From positions 1 to 16,967 of the forward strand of contig CAXKVR010000824.1 in NCBI GenBank assembly GCA_964058845.1: a stretch of 16,967 nt of DNA, written 5' to 3'. Origin of the DNA: Carex sylvatica. Taxonomy: Eukaryota > Streptophyta > Magnoliopsida > Poales > Cyperaceae. Positions 1-8,656 of this stretch are shown piece after piece. The notes under the pieces are model-generated. The model was not told the origin of the DNA, ran no database searches, and saw only the letters and a list, made by a program, of their open reading frames with translations. A program made the translations under genes and the position numbers. Every line of letters begins with the position of its first letter. Position 1 is the first letter of the stretch.

Positions 1-890
1 AGAAGTAATAAATTAAGAGATTAAATATTTTATGCCACATAGCTAATTACATTGACATAGACTCTCTTTTTTGTTACAAATTAAAACGAGTAATATTTTG
101 AATCCAAAATTTAAATAATTATGTTGAAAAAGAGTTAGGCGCCTATGGTAACATGCATATTGCGGATTGGCTAATGCTATGGATCAATTCAAATCTCAAT
201 TTTTAAAGTTCAAATAATTGATCCAAACCATTAAATATGAATCTCCATATGAATATGTATTTAGAGACCAAATTTTATATTTTTTAAAATGTTTTTTTTA
301 TAAGTTGAAAATTACTTGATTTAAAAATTATGGACCATGCATCGGAAAGCAATGATTTTCTACTTATCTAAAAAAATAGTATATTTATTTTGAAAAATGT
401 AACATTTTATCTCCAAATATATTTTTATATGAAAATCATATTTAATGGTTTGGGTCTACCATTTGAATTTTAAAAATAAAGATATGAATTTGTAGTAAAA
501 ATCGATCTTATATGCATATTACCATAATTAACCTCACTCGTTGAAAAAATATTTTACTATAATAAATGAAGTTGTGAGATCTATTTCTTAGATAACGTGC
601 AAAAAAATTATAGTAACTCGTGAGGAATTAATCCCTCTTAAATAATAGATTTCAATTTTTATTTAATTTTGACAACTTTTAATCCCAATATAATTTGTGG
701 GTCTTTTACCTTGTATAATATCCATCTAGCGCTGTGATTTGATTCTATTGATTTAATTAATTCTATAATTAATTAATTACCTCCTATAGGAAGTACTTTA
801 ATTCCAAACCTAATATACACTGCACGAAACACCACACTATATAATAAGTTAAAAACCGTAAACAGTATAATTATATAAAATAATCACCAC
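1..890. other. AT-rich intergenic DNA
   Basis: No coding region, RNA gene or clear mobile element could be recognised here on either strand. The stretch is rich in short A/T runs. Its right end grades into the promoter of the small gene that starts at 1087. Confidence 0.5.
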
Positions 891-908
891 GAAACATCTA
901 AACCCCCT

Positions 909-915
909 TATAAAT
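909..915 (+). promoter_or_regulatory. TATA box of the small basic-protein gene
   Basis: The motif TATAAAT follows a short C-rich stretch. It lies about 178 bp before the ATG at 1087, so transcription would start near 940 and give a leader of roughly 145 nt. The assignment rests on motif and spacing only. Confidence 0.55.
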
Positions 916-973
916 TCCATACCCCACATTCCACTTCCTTTCAGAAAAAAGAATTAAAGCTGCATCAATTCCA

Positions 974-1042
974 ATGTCAACTCACCATGCAACATGCATG
1001 TGCATCATGCCACTCTTAAAGGAGATCCATCCGTCCTCTTAG
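974..1042 (+). promoter_or_regulatory. Upstream ORF in an AUG-rich leader
   Basis: The predicted leader holds ATGs at 974, 987, 994, 998 and 1007 before the favoured main start at 1087. The one at 974 opens a 22-codon ORF ending in TAG at 1040-1042, out of frame with the main ORF. The one at 987 opens a shorter ORF ending in TAA at 1017-1019. The ATG at 994 is in frame with the main ORF and would add 31 residues. Such leaders often lower translation; that is inference here. Confidence 0.35.
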
Positions 1043-1049
1043 ACCAACC

Positions 1050-1050
<1 letters not shown>

Positions 1051-1082
<32 letters not shown>
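1051..1082 (+). repeat. TC/CA compound microsatellite in the 5' leader
   Basis: Seven TC units are followed by about nine CA units, ending four bases before the ATG at 1087. The tract probably lies in the mRNA leader. If translation began at 994 it would encode a run of Ser-Leu and His-Thr pairs, which argues against that longer start. Confidence 0.9.
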
Positions 1083-1086
1083 GAAG

Positions 1087-1461
1087 ATGCAAGACAACAA
1101 CACTCAAGATCCAACCAGAAGCCCTCTACACATCAAAAAAGAAAACAAGTTCTTTGCAAGGCTACTCTCTAAGGAGATATCTCTATCCACACCTTCCTTC
1201 AGGATTTATGGAGCAGCGCCGACTTCGGTACCGTTTGTTTGGGAGTCAGAACCTGGTACACCTAAGGTTGCCGACTTGGGGATGTCGATTCCACCTATAA
1301 CACCTCCCCCATCGTACCTAGCCGGTCATAGCAAGGCAAGAAGGAAGGATGGAAAGAAGAAGAGAGGGATATTTAATTTCATCGCTTCGTGCTTCCGCCG
1401 CCTCGGGCTAATTAGAAAGGCCGGTGCACGATCATCGAAGATATCATATCTGCCTATATAG
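1087..1461 (+). CDS. Small basic plant protein with VPFxWExxPGTPK motif (unknown function)
   Basis: The intronless ORF encodes 124 aa from ATG 1087 to TAG 1459-1461. The key feature is VPFVWESEPGTPK at residues 48-60, like the VPFxWExxPGxP signature of plant proteins annotated as uncharacterised or DUF688-like. Before it is a KENKFFARLLSKE segment (19-30). After it come a Pro-rich stretch (SIPPITPPPSY, 67-77), a basic cluster (KARRKDGKKKR, 83-93) that could serve nuclear entry, and a hydrophobic/basic end with FNFIASCFRRLG (96-107). No signal peptide or membrane span is seen. The in-frame ATG at 994 is less likely because the extra residues are microsatellite-encoded. A TATA box, a leader and a poly(A) signal suggest a live gene. 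Biochemical function is unknown, and I suggest none. Confidence 0.75.
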   Translation: MQDNNTQDPTRSPLHIKKENKFFARLLSKEISLSTPSFRIYGAAPTSVPFVWESEPGTPKVADLGMSIPPITPPPSYLAGHSKARRKDGKKKRGIFNFIASCFRRLGLIRKAGARSSKISYLPI

Positions 1462-1623
1462 TTATATGTGTGTGCTGTGCTTCAAATTTGTGTTCTAGCT
1501 AGTCATTGAGCTGTGTAGATTTGTTTGATCTCTTGATAGTATTTTTCTACAACATGATATATCTGAATGGTAACATCAGTAATTAATGTAAGTTCAATTG
1601 TTTGTATTGTCTTGATTTAGGAC

Positions 1624-1629
1624 AATAAA
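1624..1629 (+). terminator. Poly(A) signal AATAAA
   Basis: A canonical AATAAA lies about 163 bp after the stop at 1461, in a T-rich context. It is a plausible 3'-end signal for the small basic-protein gene. Plant signals are loose, so the cleavage site cannot be fixed. Confidence 0.45.
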
Positions 1630-1649
1630 TTTGCCAATATCATGATTTC

Positions 1650-3150
1650 TGTTTAATTATGCTTATACTTTAAAAAAAAATGATTTCTGTTATTGCTTGT
1701 GCAATTTTTCTTTTTTCTTTTTGTTCCTTTGAAACTAGATATTGGATGTTTTGTAATCTACCCAATATTTTATCCTAATTAACCTCAGTCCCCATTTTAG
1801 ACAAAAAGGAAGGAACGAGCAAATTAGAGGTCAAAATGATGGTTTTCCTTTTTCATATAAAGACAAAAGTAGAAATTAATTTAGGAGGGAAGGAAAAAGA
1901 TTATTATTATCTATTAATCAATCCCAAAATTGATTAAAGTTTCTATTTTTTTTTGCATCTGCCAGGTATTGCTAAAACAGCTGTTTAGTTGACCAACTTA
2001 TTTCTTCGGAGGTCCAATTAAGGCCCATCAGGCCCAAATTGTTTCGGGCTTAATCAGTTTTCTAATATCTTGAGTTTTTGATTGATTGGGCTTCTTTTTT
2101 AGACTGTTTGGTGAACACTGGTTCCCTGGCTGGGATGAGAACAAGACCCAGCCAAGACTCCAAGAGTCAAGGTATTAGATATTTTCTTATGTAAAAGTCA
2201 GAGGTTAAACTATTTAATTATTTAATATTAAACAAAACTTTTAATTTCTACTTCAAATCTGTGACTTCTCAGCATTTGCCTTTGTCACTAGAAATAAAAT
2301 GACAAAAAGCAAGAAAAAAAGAATTTGAAATGAATTGGACCATTACTGCACATAATTGGTGTTATGTATGTGTACCATTATCAAATAGAACGCTAATTAG
2401 AGTTACAAGTAAGAAATGACGACACATCTCTAGCATCTTATTAATAGACCTTCAAAATTTCTTGCAATAACATGAAATGAGAGATATACTGACATAACCA
2501 AATCTTTTTAGGTATATATCAATCTCTAAAATTATTAGAATTAAGACACGCACTTTTGATGAGATTTTCTGGAATGAAAAAGAGCATAATTTGATTATAT
2601 ATGCAGGACATAAATGTACTCTCTAAAATTATTAGAATTACACTCTCGTTTTTCCCCTATAAATTCAGGTACTAGTACTGTTTTGTTTTATAAAAAAAAG
2701 GGAATGGATCTACTATACGAACATTTGAATAAAATGGAGCATACACTGAGACTTTGTTTTTGCTAACATTTATGCCATTTCGCTTCAAATAATTAAGAGT
2801 TATGCATAAAATCATTAGTCAAATTAAACATTATCTCATTGTCGTATAACAAAAAATAGTTATCATAAATACTTTCACCAAATAAAACAGACCAACCATT
2901 GACAAAAATAATATCATATCACAACTATAAGATAAATCAAACATTATCTTACATTTGAGCTTGGTATGCATGGTATTGCACGACTTCGACTTCTTACCCC
3001 GATATGTATTTTGATTCTTTCCTCATCCCCAAATTTAAAAGATACAAGATTGTCAACATTTGAAATGTTAGTATATTCTTTCCTTCACATTTTTTTTTAA
3101 AGATGATAATTTTTAAGGGCATCTACAAATAAGCTGATCAATTACCTTTC
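1650..3150. other. Intergenic DNA without a recognised gene
   Basis: No coding exon with a recognisable product was found on either strand. The notable items are a Site II motif cluster near 2021-2092 and an 8-bp hairpin (TGGCTGGG at 2127-2134 with CCCAGCCA at 2147-2154). The remainder is AT-rich. Confidence 0.45.
2021..2092. promoter_or_regulatory. Cluster of Site II (GGCCCA / GGGCTT) motifs
   Basis: Two GGCCCA copies, then GGGCTT and TTGGGCTT, occur within about 70 bp. Such clusters are TCP-factor sites typical of housekeeping promoters in plants. No gene was found next to it on either strand, so it may be a promoter relic, the promoter of a non-coding transcript, or chance. Confidence 0.3.
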
Positions 3151-3158
3151 ACTAGTGG

Positions 3159-3437
3159 ATGCTTGAAATGCATTTTGAGAAGTGTCAACTTCAGATGTAT
3201 TCACTACATGTGCCAGATTCTTACAAGTTTTTTATGGTGCCTGTACATACCACAGCGTTGCCACTTATTATGTTCTTTTTAGGATGTTCAAATGGACACC
3301 TGATGGTAGGTGGATATATCCTCTCCTTTGTTCCTACATGCACCCATTGGAGCAACATCCATAGCATAAGCGGCTTTGAATTTCTTGATTATGAAGTACG
3401 GATTGCAAGGGACATTATAGAAGTACGCTGGACTTAG
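3159..3437 (+). pseudogene. Possible decayed DUF4283-like retroelement fragment
   Basis: One frame near 3282-3305 reads MFKWTPDG, resembling the FKWTPDF motif of DUF4283 proteins found in plant LINE-type elements. Another frame, from about 3320, reads SFVPTCTHW and later GFEFLDYEVRIARDI, which could correspond to the following VPxW and hydrophobic part of that domain. Joining the two needs a frameshift, and the reading frame has no good ends. The match is from memory and short. It could also be chance. Confidence 0.22.
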
Positions 3438-3523
3438 AACATGATATTTCATACAAATTATAATTGTTTAACTGGTACAACAAAAGAACATTAGCTACAA
3501 TACGAAGTATGCTGGACAGTTAT

Positions 3524-3567
3524 GCATGTTCAAGCAAAGCTGATTGCATGTTCAAGCAAAACTGATT
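3524..3567 (+). repeat. 22-bp direct repeat, two tandem units
   Basis: Units 3524-3545 and 3546-3567 both begin GCATGTTCAAGCAAA and differ at one base. The flanks also resemble DNA about 150 bp upstream: ATTGCAAGGGA followed by TTATAGAAG occurs near 3403 and again near 3564. Local duplication has therefore acted here. No function is apparent. Confidence 0.8.
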
Positions 3568-3599
3568 GCAAGGGAATTATAGAAGAATTAGAGGGCTGG

Positions 3600-4990
3600 C
3601 TCGTAAATTAATCACAAACCACAAAAACCAGTGCTGAATTCTGAGAAATTGAATTTCGAAATGAAGTTAGATGCTGGTAGAAGTGTAATGATACTACTGT
3701 TCATTGTTGTATTTTCATTTTTTTTTTTCAATTTCCAAATTCTTTCTTATATATTTTAAAGAAAATGCAACCTTGTAATAGATGATAACGGACAACAAAA
3801 TGAACTAGATAAAAGAAAAAATTTGCAAAACAACATGTACAAATAGTTCAATTAATAGAGCAACATTGTCATCTCGTTGGAATATATCAGCGTGTACCTG
3901 TACTGGGTACTGGTACAATACCAAGAAAGCTTGATTGAAGATAAAGTAGTCCTATTCTAGTTCTTAGTTTATAATACGGTGTCTTAATTTGTTAATTTTA
4001 CAAACTTATTGTTATAATTGTTTCTGAAAATCTGGAAGGGGAGAAAATCAGTTGAAAGCATCACAAAAAAAATAAGATGGAGGAGCTTACTCGATTGTGG
4101 GTGATTCTACCCAAGCTCCCATCTAGGTTTGAAGTGTTCTTCCTCCTTCGATTCGAGTTCCCATCTTTTTCGGATGCCATCTCCAACAAGCCAACAAGTA
4201 ATTGGAACCTGGGAGCTATGAAGAGTTTTTGGCGCTGGAAAAGAAGATGCGTGAACAGTTTTTGGCACGAAAGAAGTCTGGAGAGATGAAGAAAAGCTTT
4301 TGGACAGGTTAGGATACCGTTTTGGCACCAAAGAAAGGCAGGATCGATAAGAAGGGGAAGGGAGTATTGATTAATTATAATTTATAGGATATTGAAGGGT
4401 AAATACGTTTATTATTGAATTTGGAATGAATAATAGTAATTTAGCAGTTTTTGAAGGGTATACGTGAAATTCCCAAATTCCCCCTTTATATTTGAAGAAA
4501 ATTATGACTTTAATATGTTGTTGTTTAATTACAACTTTTGCGTTGCTGTAAATTTCTATATCACTGCTGAACTTCCATGGAGAGCATCAATTTTTTTTTT
4601 TAAAATTGGAAGAAGGAAATGGAAAACGAGAAACAATGTTCGTATCTAATTTGAAAGGGCTTAGACCAATAGACCTCCATCTGTCTCTCTCTCTCAAAAA
4701 GAAAAGAAAAACAAGCCGAAAACTATGGTTGCTCAATTTTATATTTGACACTTGTGAAGATTTACTTGAAGGTGTTAGCACATTGTGCTTGTACAAAGGA
4801 TATAATTTTACCTGTAATAAATATTGAGAATGTTGATCACACGACTTAATATTACTGTCAACATTAATCTCGATCTTCTTTATGCCAAACGAATCCAGAG
4901 GCTCATTTAACAGGTATCATCAAATTTATATAATGCATAATTCTCTCTTCTTTAAAAGGCATCATCAATCATGTGCATCTCTCCTGTAGC
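3600..4990. other. Intergenic DNA without a recognised gene
   Basis: The stretch has a GTAC-rich patch near 3893-3925 (CTGTACTGGGTACTGGTAC) and a purine-rich segment at 4209-4345. In one frame that segment reads EPGSYEEFLALEKKM and KKSGEM before stopping, with stops close upstream. It may be a broken gene fragment, but the family was not recognised. Confidence 0.4.
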
Positions 4991-5229
4991 TGCCAAATCA
5001 GAGGCAGATCTAGTTAGATCCTAGATCCAATAGGAGTCAATTAACCCCATTTAATTTTAAATTTTTTGTATTTATATTTATTTTTCTATATCTATGTAAC
5101 ATTGACCCTCGTTCTTCATATAAATTTTTTATATAATTAATTCCCATGGTTCGAATTTTTTTATATAAATAACCATATATGTGTTCGACTCCCATTATTT
5201 GAAAGTCTAGCTCCACTCGTGTGCCAGAT
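4991..5229. mobile_element. hAT-like MITE (element 4999-5221) with 8-bp target duplications
   Basis: The element begins CAGAGGCAGATCTAG at 4999. Its other end, read from 5221 on the opposite strand, begins CACGAGTGGAGCTAG, so imperfect terminal inverted repeats are present. Inner flanks also agree (AATAGGAGTC against AATGGGAGTC). It is bracketed by TGCCAAAT (4991-4998) and TGCCAGAT (5222-5229), an 8-bp duplication with one mismatch. The CAGxGGCxGA terminus and the 8-bp duplication fit the hAT superfamily. It is 223 bp long, AT-rich and has no transposase, so it is non-autonomous and old. Confidence 0.7.
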
Positions 5230-5868
5230 ATGACATGGAAGGCCATGTATAACAACAAATTTACCAAACAAAGAGAAATACATCTGCACCAATAAGGCGT
5301 TTTTTTAAGTCTAGTGAGGTATTCCAAATGATAACATTGAAATTATCTAAATTTAATAATATTTGGAATTCATTTACTACAAAACAGGAAGCCCAAAATC
5401 AACTCCTAAAATTTGTAGTTGATTTGGTGTATTGATTGTTCAATTTTTACCCCCTTGAACATTTACCAAGCAACCAACTACTGTAATTTTTAACATGGAT
5501 TGCATTGCTTATAACGGTAAAAAAAAAATGTAAACTTGTTATTTGGAATTAAATTTATAACTGTTAAGAGCAAAATAAAATTGTGACATGATATGGCAGA
5601 GAAAAGTGGGCACTGATACAGCATGAGTTTTATGCGATCTATCAAGTCTGTCAAAATGACCAAGTTACCTCCATATTTTTTTTATATCACCATGACTGAG
5701 GGCAATTTGGCCATGCATAGAAAAAAAATAAAATACTGCATTACTAACTTCGAGTAATTAGTCTTGAAATTTAACTTAAAAAACATAGCTAATATAATTT
5801 GTTCCTAACCAGAACATACTTGCATTTCACGAGAAAATAAATCGTACATAACAGAATCATACTATTTC
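5230..5868. other. Intergenic DNA downstream of BLOS1
   Basis: This lies 3' of the minus-strand BLOS1 gene and would contain its 3' UTR next to 5869. No canonical AATAAA in the right orientation was seen close to the stop. No other gene was recognised. Confidence 0.4.
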
Positions 5869-7271
5869 TCAAACTTGATGAATGTTTCGTATAGCAGCAT
5901 TGATGCTCTTGCAATCGAAATCCATGACCTTCATCCAGTTCTCAAAATCACCAATTTCCTAGTAAAAATAATACACAAATTAAAATGCTTTGCAGATCTT
6001 TCCTCGACTCATCAAACAAAAAATATTTGTCCTACACTGAACTTCCATAAATCCACCAGAATATTCAAAGACATGCATATTTAAATTTAATTTTTTCAAT
6101 TAAATCCTCTTTACTGATAATGCTAAGCAGCACCAAATTGTGCTTAAAAATATATCTGTTTTGAATCAATTTATTTCGTACAAAATAAAATTACTGATGA
6201 TTTCTCTTATTCAGTATACCTTTATGGATGCTAATGCTTTGTTGATAACTTTTATAGTCACAAAAAAAACAGGCTTTCTTGTGTATTTGTGTATGATTCC
6301 ACAAGTAAAACCACAAAAAATTGGATTTCTTATGAACAAAATCATAATTTCTTTTTAATAAATGAAATTCTTCCACAAACAAAATAAGAATAAAACCTTT
6401 AGCACTGTATTTAATCCATGAGTGGTTGCCAGCCATTGATCGGTCTGCTTCTTGTACCGTGATATGGTACCAAGCAAGGCTCGTATCTCAATTTCAATCC
6501 TTTTCTCATTTAAAAATGCCTCTTCAACCCCTCCATTCACTGTATCTACCAACAGATTCGACAAATTTTGCGAAGATTTTATTGCATTCTTCTTTGCTCT
6601 ATCTGTTAGTAGAGAAATATAACAATTGCATATCACTATATAGTCCAGTACCGGTACCGAGTACATATTTATACCAGTACTTAACCGTTACCATAGTACT
6701 GCAAAAAACATAATTAAGGTATACTGGTATTACCGCAATTCTACAGCACACTAGTACCTTAGAAATAACATAAGAGACCGGTTCGGTATCAGAATGGCAT
6801 CAATGCATGGTACTAAAAAAAGGATGGTTAAATTATTATAACTAAATGCGAAACCCAATAAGATCAATCTAATCCGTAACACTGCCAGACCGCTCACCTA
6901 CCAAATCACATAATCACTGGCATAGCCTGAGATGGGGCCCCTTGGAAAATTATAATTCAACCTATCAATTCAATTATCACATATTCTCTCTTTAAACTAA
7001 AATGAATCTCAAACTAACTGAATTTGCAACATATTGCGTAATAAATTAGCTCAAAAAAATCTAGGATTAACATGGCAGTTGTAGTTAATTTAGGTATAGA
7101 GAACTGTACAGAATAGATAGAAGTGAAATTAAATTGAATGATTGGAGTGTAAGTCAGAATTACGATACCCGTCTGATCTCGGATTAGCAGCGCTCTGTTT
7201 TGGTGTTCATGGATTATTTGGAGAAGGGAAGCTTCTAAACTGCCCCCAGCCTCTCTCCTTGTTCCCTCCAT
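5869..7271 (-). CDS. BLOS1: BLOS1, BLOC-1 subunit 1 (GCN5L1 family), three exons
   Basis: The coding exons are 7271-7169, 6602-6397 and 5958-5869 on the minus strand (103, 206 and 90 nt), giving 132 aa and TGA. Introns of 566 and 438 bp have GT/AG ends. The first intron splits a Gly/Asp-type codon so that RDQT joins DRAKKNAI; the second lies between codons. Recognisable family blocks are EASLLQIIHEHQ (13-24), LLVDTVNGGVEEAFLNEKR (about 51-69), KKQTDQWLATTH and, from exon 3, EIGDFENWMK and SINAAIRNIHQV at the C terminus. These match the GCN5L1 domain (KQTxQW, KEIGDxENW). The family acts in BLOC-1/BORC-type complexes on endosomes and lysosomes; plant BLOS1 is linked to vacuolar sorting of cargo such as PIN carriers. 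Length is close to the roughly 125-aa animal protein. No lesion was seen, so the copy looks functional. Confidence 0.87.
6640..6800. repeat. GTAC/GGTACC-rich patch in BLOS1 intron 1
   Basis: Motifs such as CAGTACCGGTACCGAGTAC, ACCAGTAC, TATACTGGTAT and CTAGTACC recur. Similar bits occur near 3893-3925, 13500-13620, 13925-13985 and 14290-14310. This looks like relics of one dispersed repeat family, though no unit length could be fixed by eye. Confidence 0.45.
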
Positions 7272-7341
7272 CTCTGAGAGAGAGACGCAAAGAAAACAGA
7301 GAGAGAGAGAGAGCGAGGGACAGTTTTTTTTTTTTTTTTTT
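7272..7341 (-). repeat. GA/CT microsatellite and T18 run in the BLOS1 leader region
   Basis: Two GA-rich tracts (7277-7285 and 7298-7314) abut the ATG at 7271 and read as CT-rich leader on the minus strand. An 18-bp T run (7324-7341) follows. CT-rich leaders are common in plant genes. Confidence 0.85.
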
Positions 7342-7342
7342 G

Positions 7343-7405
7343 TTAAAAGGCCGATAAATTATGTACCAGGCCCATAGTTAAATTGGGCCATTTAAAAGCC
7401 CATAT
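7343..7405 (-). promoter_or_regulatory. Proximal BLOS1 promoter with Site II motifs
   Basis: Three GGCCCA/TGGGCC/AGCCCA motifs occur about 100-130 bp before the BLOS1 ATG, with no TATA box between them and the start. Site II clusters with TATA-less starts are typical of constitutively expressed plant genes, which suits BLOS1. The role is inferred from motif and position. Confidence 0.55.
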
Positions 7406-7570
7406 GATAATTAAACTGGGAGAATGCCTCTTCGTTTTTGTTTCTGTGCTTCTTCCCTTTTAATTTTGTTTCAATATGTATTGATACTATTTTACAAGCC
7501 TACAAATCTACAATTACTGTTAATAATTTACAAGACCTGACGAAGCTCAGAAACACAAGAATTGAACAAA

Positions 7571-7590
7571 CAACTCAAAAGTTTGAGTTG
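7571..7590. repeat. Short palindrome CAACTCAAA / TTTGAGTTG
   Basis: Nine-base arms (7571-7579 and 7582-7590) flank a 2-base loop. The core AACTCAAA is the same as in the two hairpins of the fold-back element at 7971-8164, about 400 bp away. Confidence 0.7.
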
Positions 7591-7702
7591 ATTTCAAGTA
7601 AAAACCTAAAAATGGTACAATGGCGTAAGAGCTAATTTGAGAGGTGAAAATGAAAACACACAAAATCTTATTCAAGAGCATAATCTCAATCAACACAACA
7701 TT

Positions 7703-7914
7703 TTGTCTTATATAGGCGATTCTAACAAAACAGGAATTACTTAAACTGGTTTACTAAATCTTCCTATTCAATAACGATACGACACCTCAGCGCCAACTCA
7801 GTGAAATAATTCTGAGATGTCCTTCATTGATTGAGCATTCTCCTCGTTGCTCTCCAGTTTTTCTGGTTGCGCTCTCCATTACTCGTGAGCCGGTCCAATT
7901 ACGCAGCGACAATA
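7703..7914. repeat. BLOS1-upstream block duplicated at 16717-16936
   Basis: This block, from GTCTTATATAGGCGATTC to ACGCAGCG, recurs at the right edge of the window with scattered differences. Shared landmarks are ATACGACACCTCAGCGCCAA and CGTTGCTCTCCAGTTTT. On the minus strand it holds a TATATAA motif (7714-7708) about 440 bp before the BLOS1 ATG. That could be an LTR-type or alternative promoter. The composition is less AT-rich than the surroundings. The nature of the block is unresolved. Confidence 0.65.
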
Positions 7915-7970
7915 TTATTAACAGTCGCGGGTAGAGTTCAAGTAACGGACCCAGCGACGAGTCCGCATTG

Positions 7971-8164
7971 TCTGCATTAACTCAAAAGAGCATCTTTTGA
8001 GTTAATAGATATCGACGGTCCGATTGTAAACGGAGTCCATCAGGCTCCCGCCTAAAACATAGGGTTCTTCAATATTAGTGCTGATCTATTTCACACGAAT
8101 CATAAAGCTAATTGGACGGTCTATATGTATTAACTCAAAAGATTCATTTTTGAGTTAATGCAGA
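7971..8164. mobile_element. 194-bp fold-back (MITE-like) element with 55-bp inverted arms
   Basis: The left arm 7971-8025 and the reverse complement of 8110-8164 agree at 48 of 55 positions without gaps; both start TCTGCATTAACTCAAAA. Each arm also contains its own hairpin: ATTAACTCAAAAG/CTTTTGAGTTAAT around AGCAT on the left, and a 12-bp version on the right. About 84 bp lies between the arms. No clean target duplication was found; TCCGCATT and TCCGAATT near the two ends are suggestive but not flush. There is no coding capacity. The superfamily is not assigned. Confidence 0.65.
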
Positions 8165-8480
8165 GGATCCGAATTCCCAAGCGACAGCGTTATATTCTTT
8201 AAACATTCCCTGACCGGTGCCTGACCGACCTGCCCTCCCAGACTCGTCTTTCTTTTCTACCCCTTTGACCGAGTCAAAATTAGCTCCGTTTTCATCTAAT
8301 TCGTTTTGGGGACGATAGAAGGGATCTCTGATCTCTCCTTGTCCCCTTCATCAGAGGAAAGCAGATACAGAATCGTTGTATGAACTTCTGAAGCGCATAA
8401 ATTATGGAGTGGTTTGTAAACAAAATTATGTTTCTCCTTTTCGTAGCAGCAGCGCTGCTCTAATGCAGTCCGAATAAGAA
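8165..8480. other. Intergenic DNA between fold-back element and peroxidase 3' side
   Basis: This is less AT-rich than most of the window, with CTGACCGGTGCCTGACCGAC near 8210-8230, but no ORF or RNA gene was recognised. It may be part of the same unidentified repeat as the block at 7703-7914. Confidence 0.35.
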
Positions 8481-8486
8481 CTTCAA

Positions 8487-8579
8487 ATCCGAACCATTTA
8501 ATTTAAATTAGCACGAATTTTAAAGCAGACTTATTCTATTTGAAATAAGGCAGAAATTTTTTTGACACGAGTTTAACTT
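8487..8579 (+). repeat. Dispersed repeat, copy A (inverted relative to copy B)
   Basis: This roughly 93-bp stretch matches the reverse complement of about 9222-9314, including CCATTTAATTTAAATT and GCACGAAT in register and a TTTGAAATA-like block beyond. It lies downstream of the peroxidase gene. A weaker third copy (AACATGAATTTTAAAGAC) lies near 11462-11545. Confidence 0.65.
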
Positions 8580-8656
8580 TATTTGATGTGATCAGTACCG
8601 CAAAAGATATTCTTCCTCTCTTCACAACAACTAAAGGTATATGAAAAGCACACATA

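Noticed and set aside
4077..4345. 70-codon plus-strand frame and a Lys/Glu-rich frame (YEEFLALEKKM)
   Set aside because: Neither has a supported start, family or splice structure. A broken gene fragment is possible, but nothing can be named.
5145..5160. GGTTCGAATT string resembling a tRNA T-arm
   Set aside because: No acceptor stem, D-arm or anticodon arm could be placed around it, and it lies within the MITE.
5037..5327. 96-codon open frame on the minus strand
   Set aside because: It runs across most of the hAT-like MITE and past its end, with no family resemblance.
7438..7635. 65-codon frame and a weak tRNA-Met primer-site look-alike at its end
   Set aside because: The frame contains only low-complexity sequence, and the primer site matches only about 9 of 12 positions without a clear LTR end before it.
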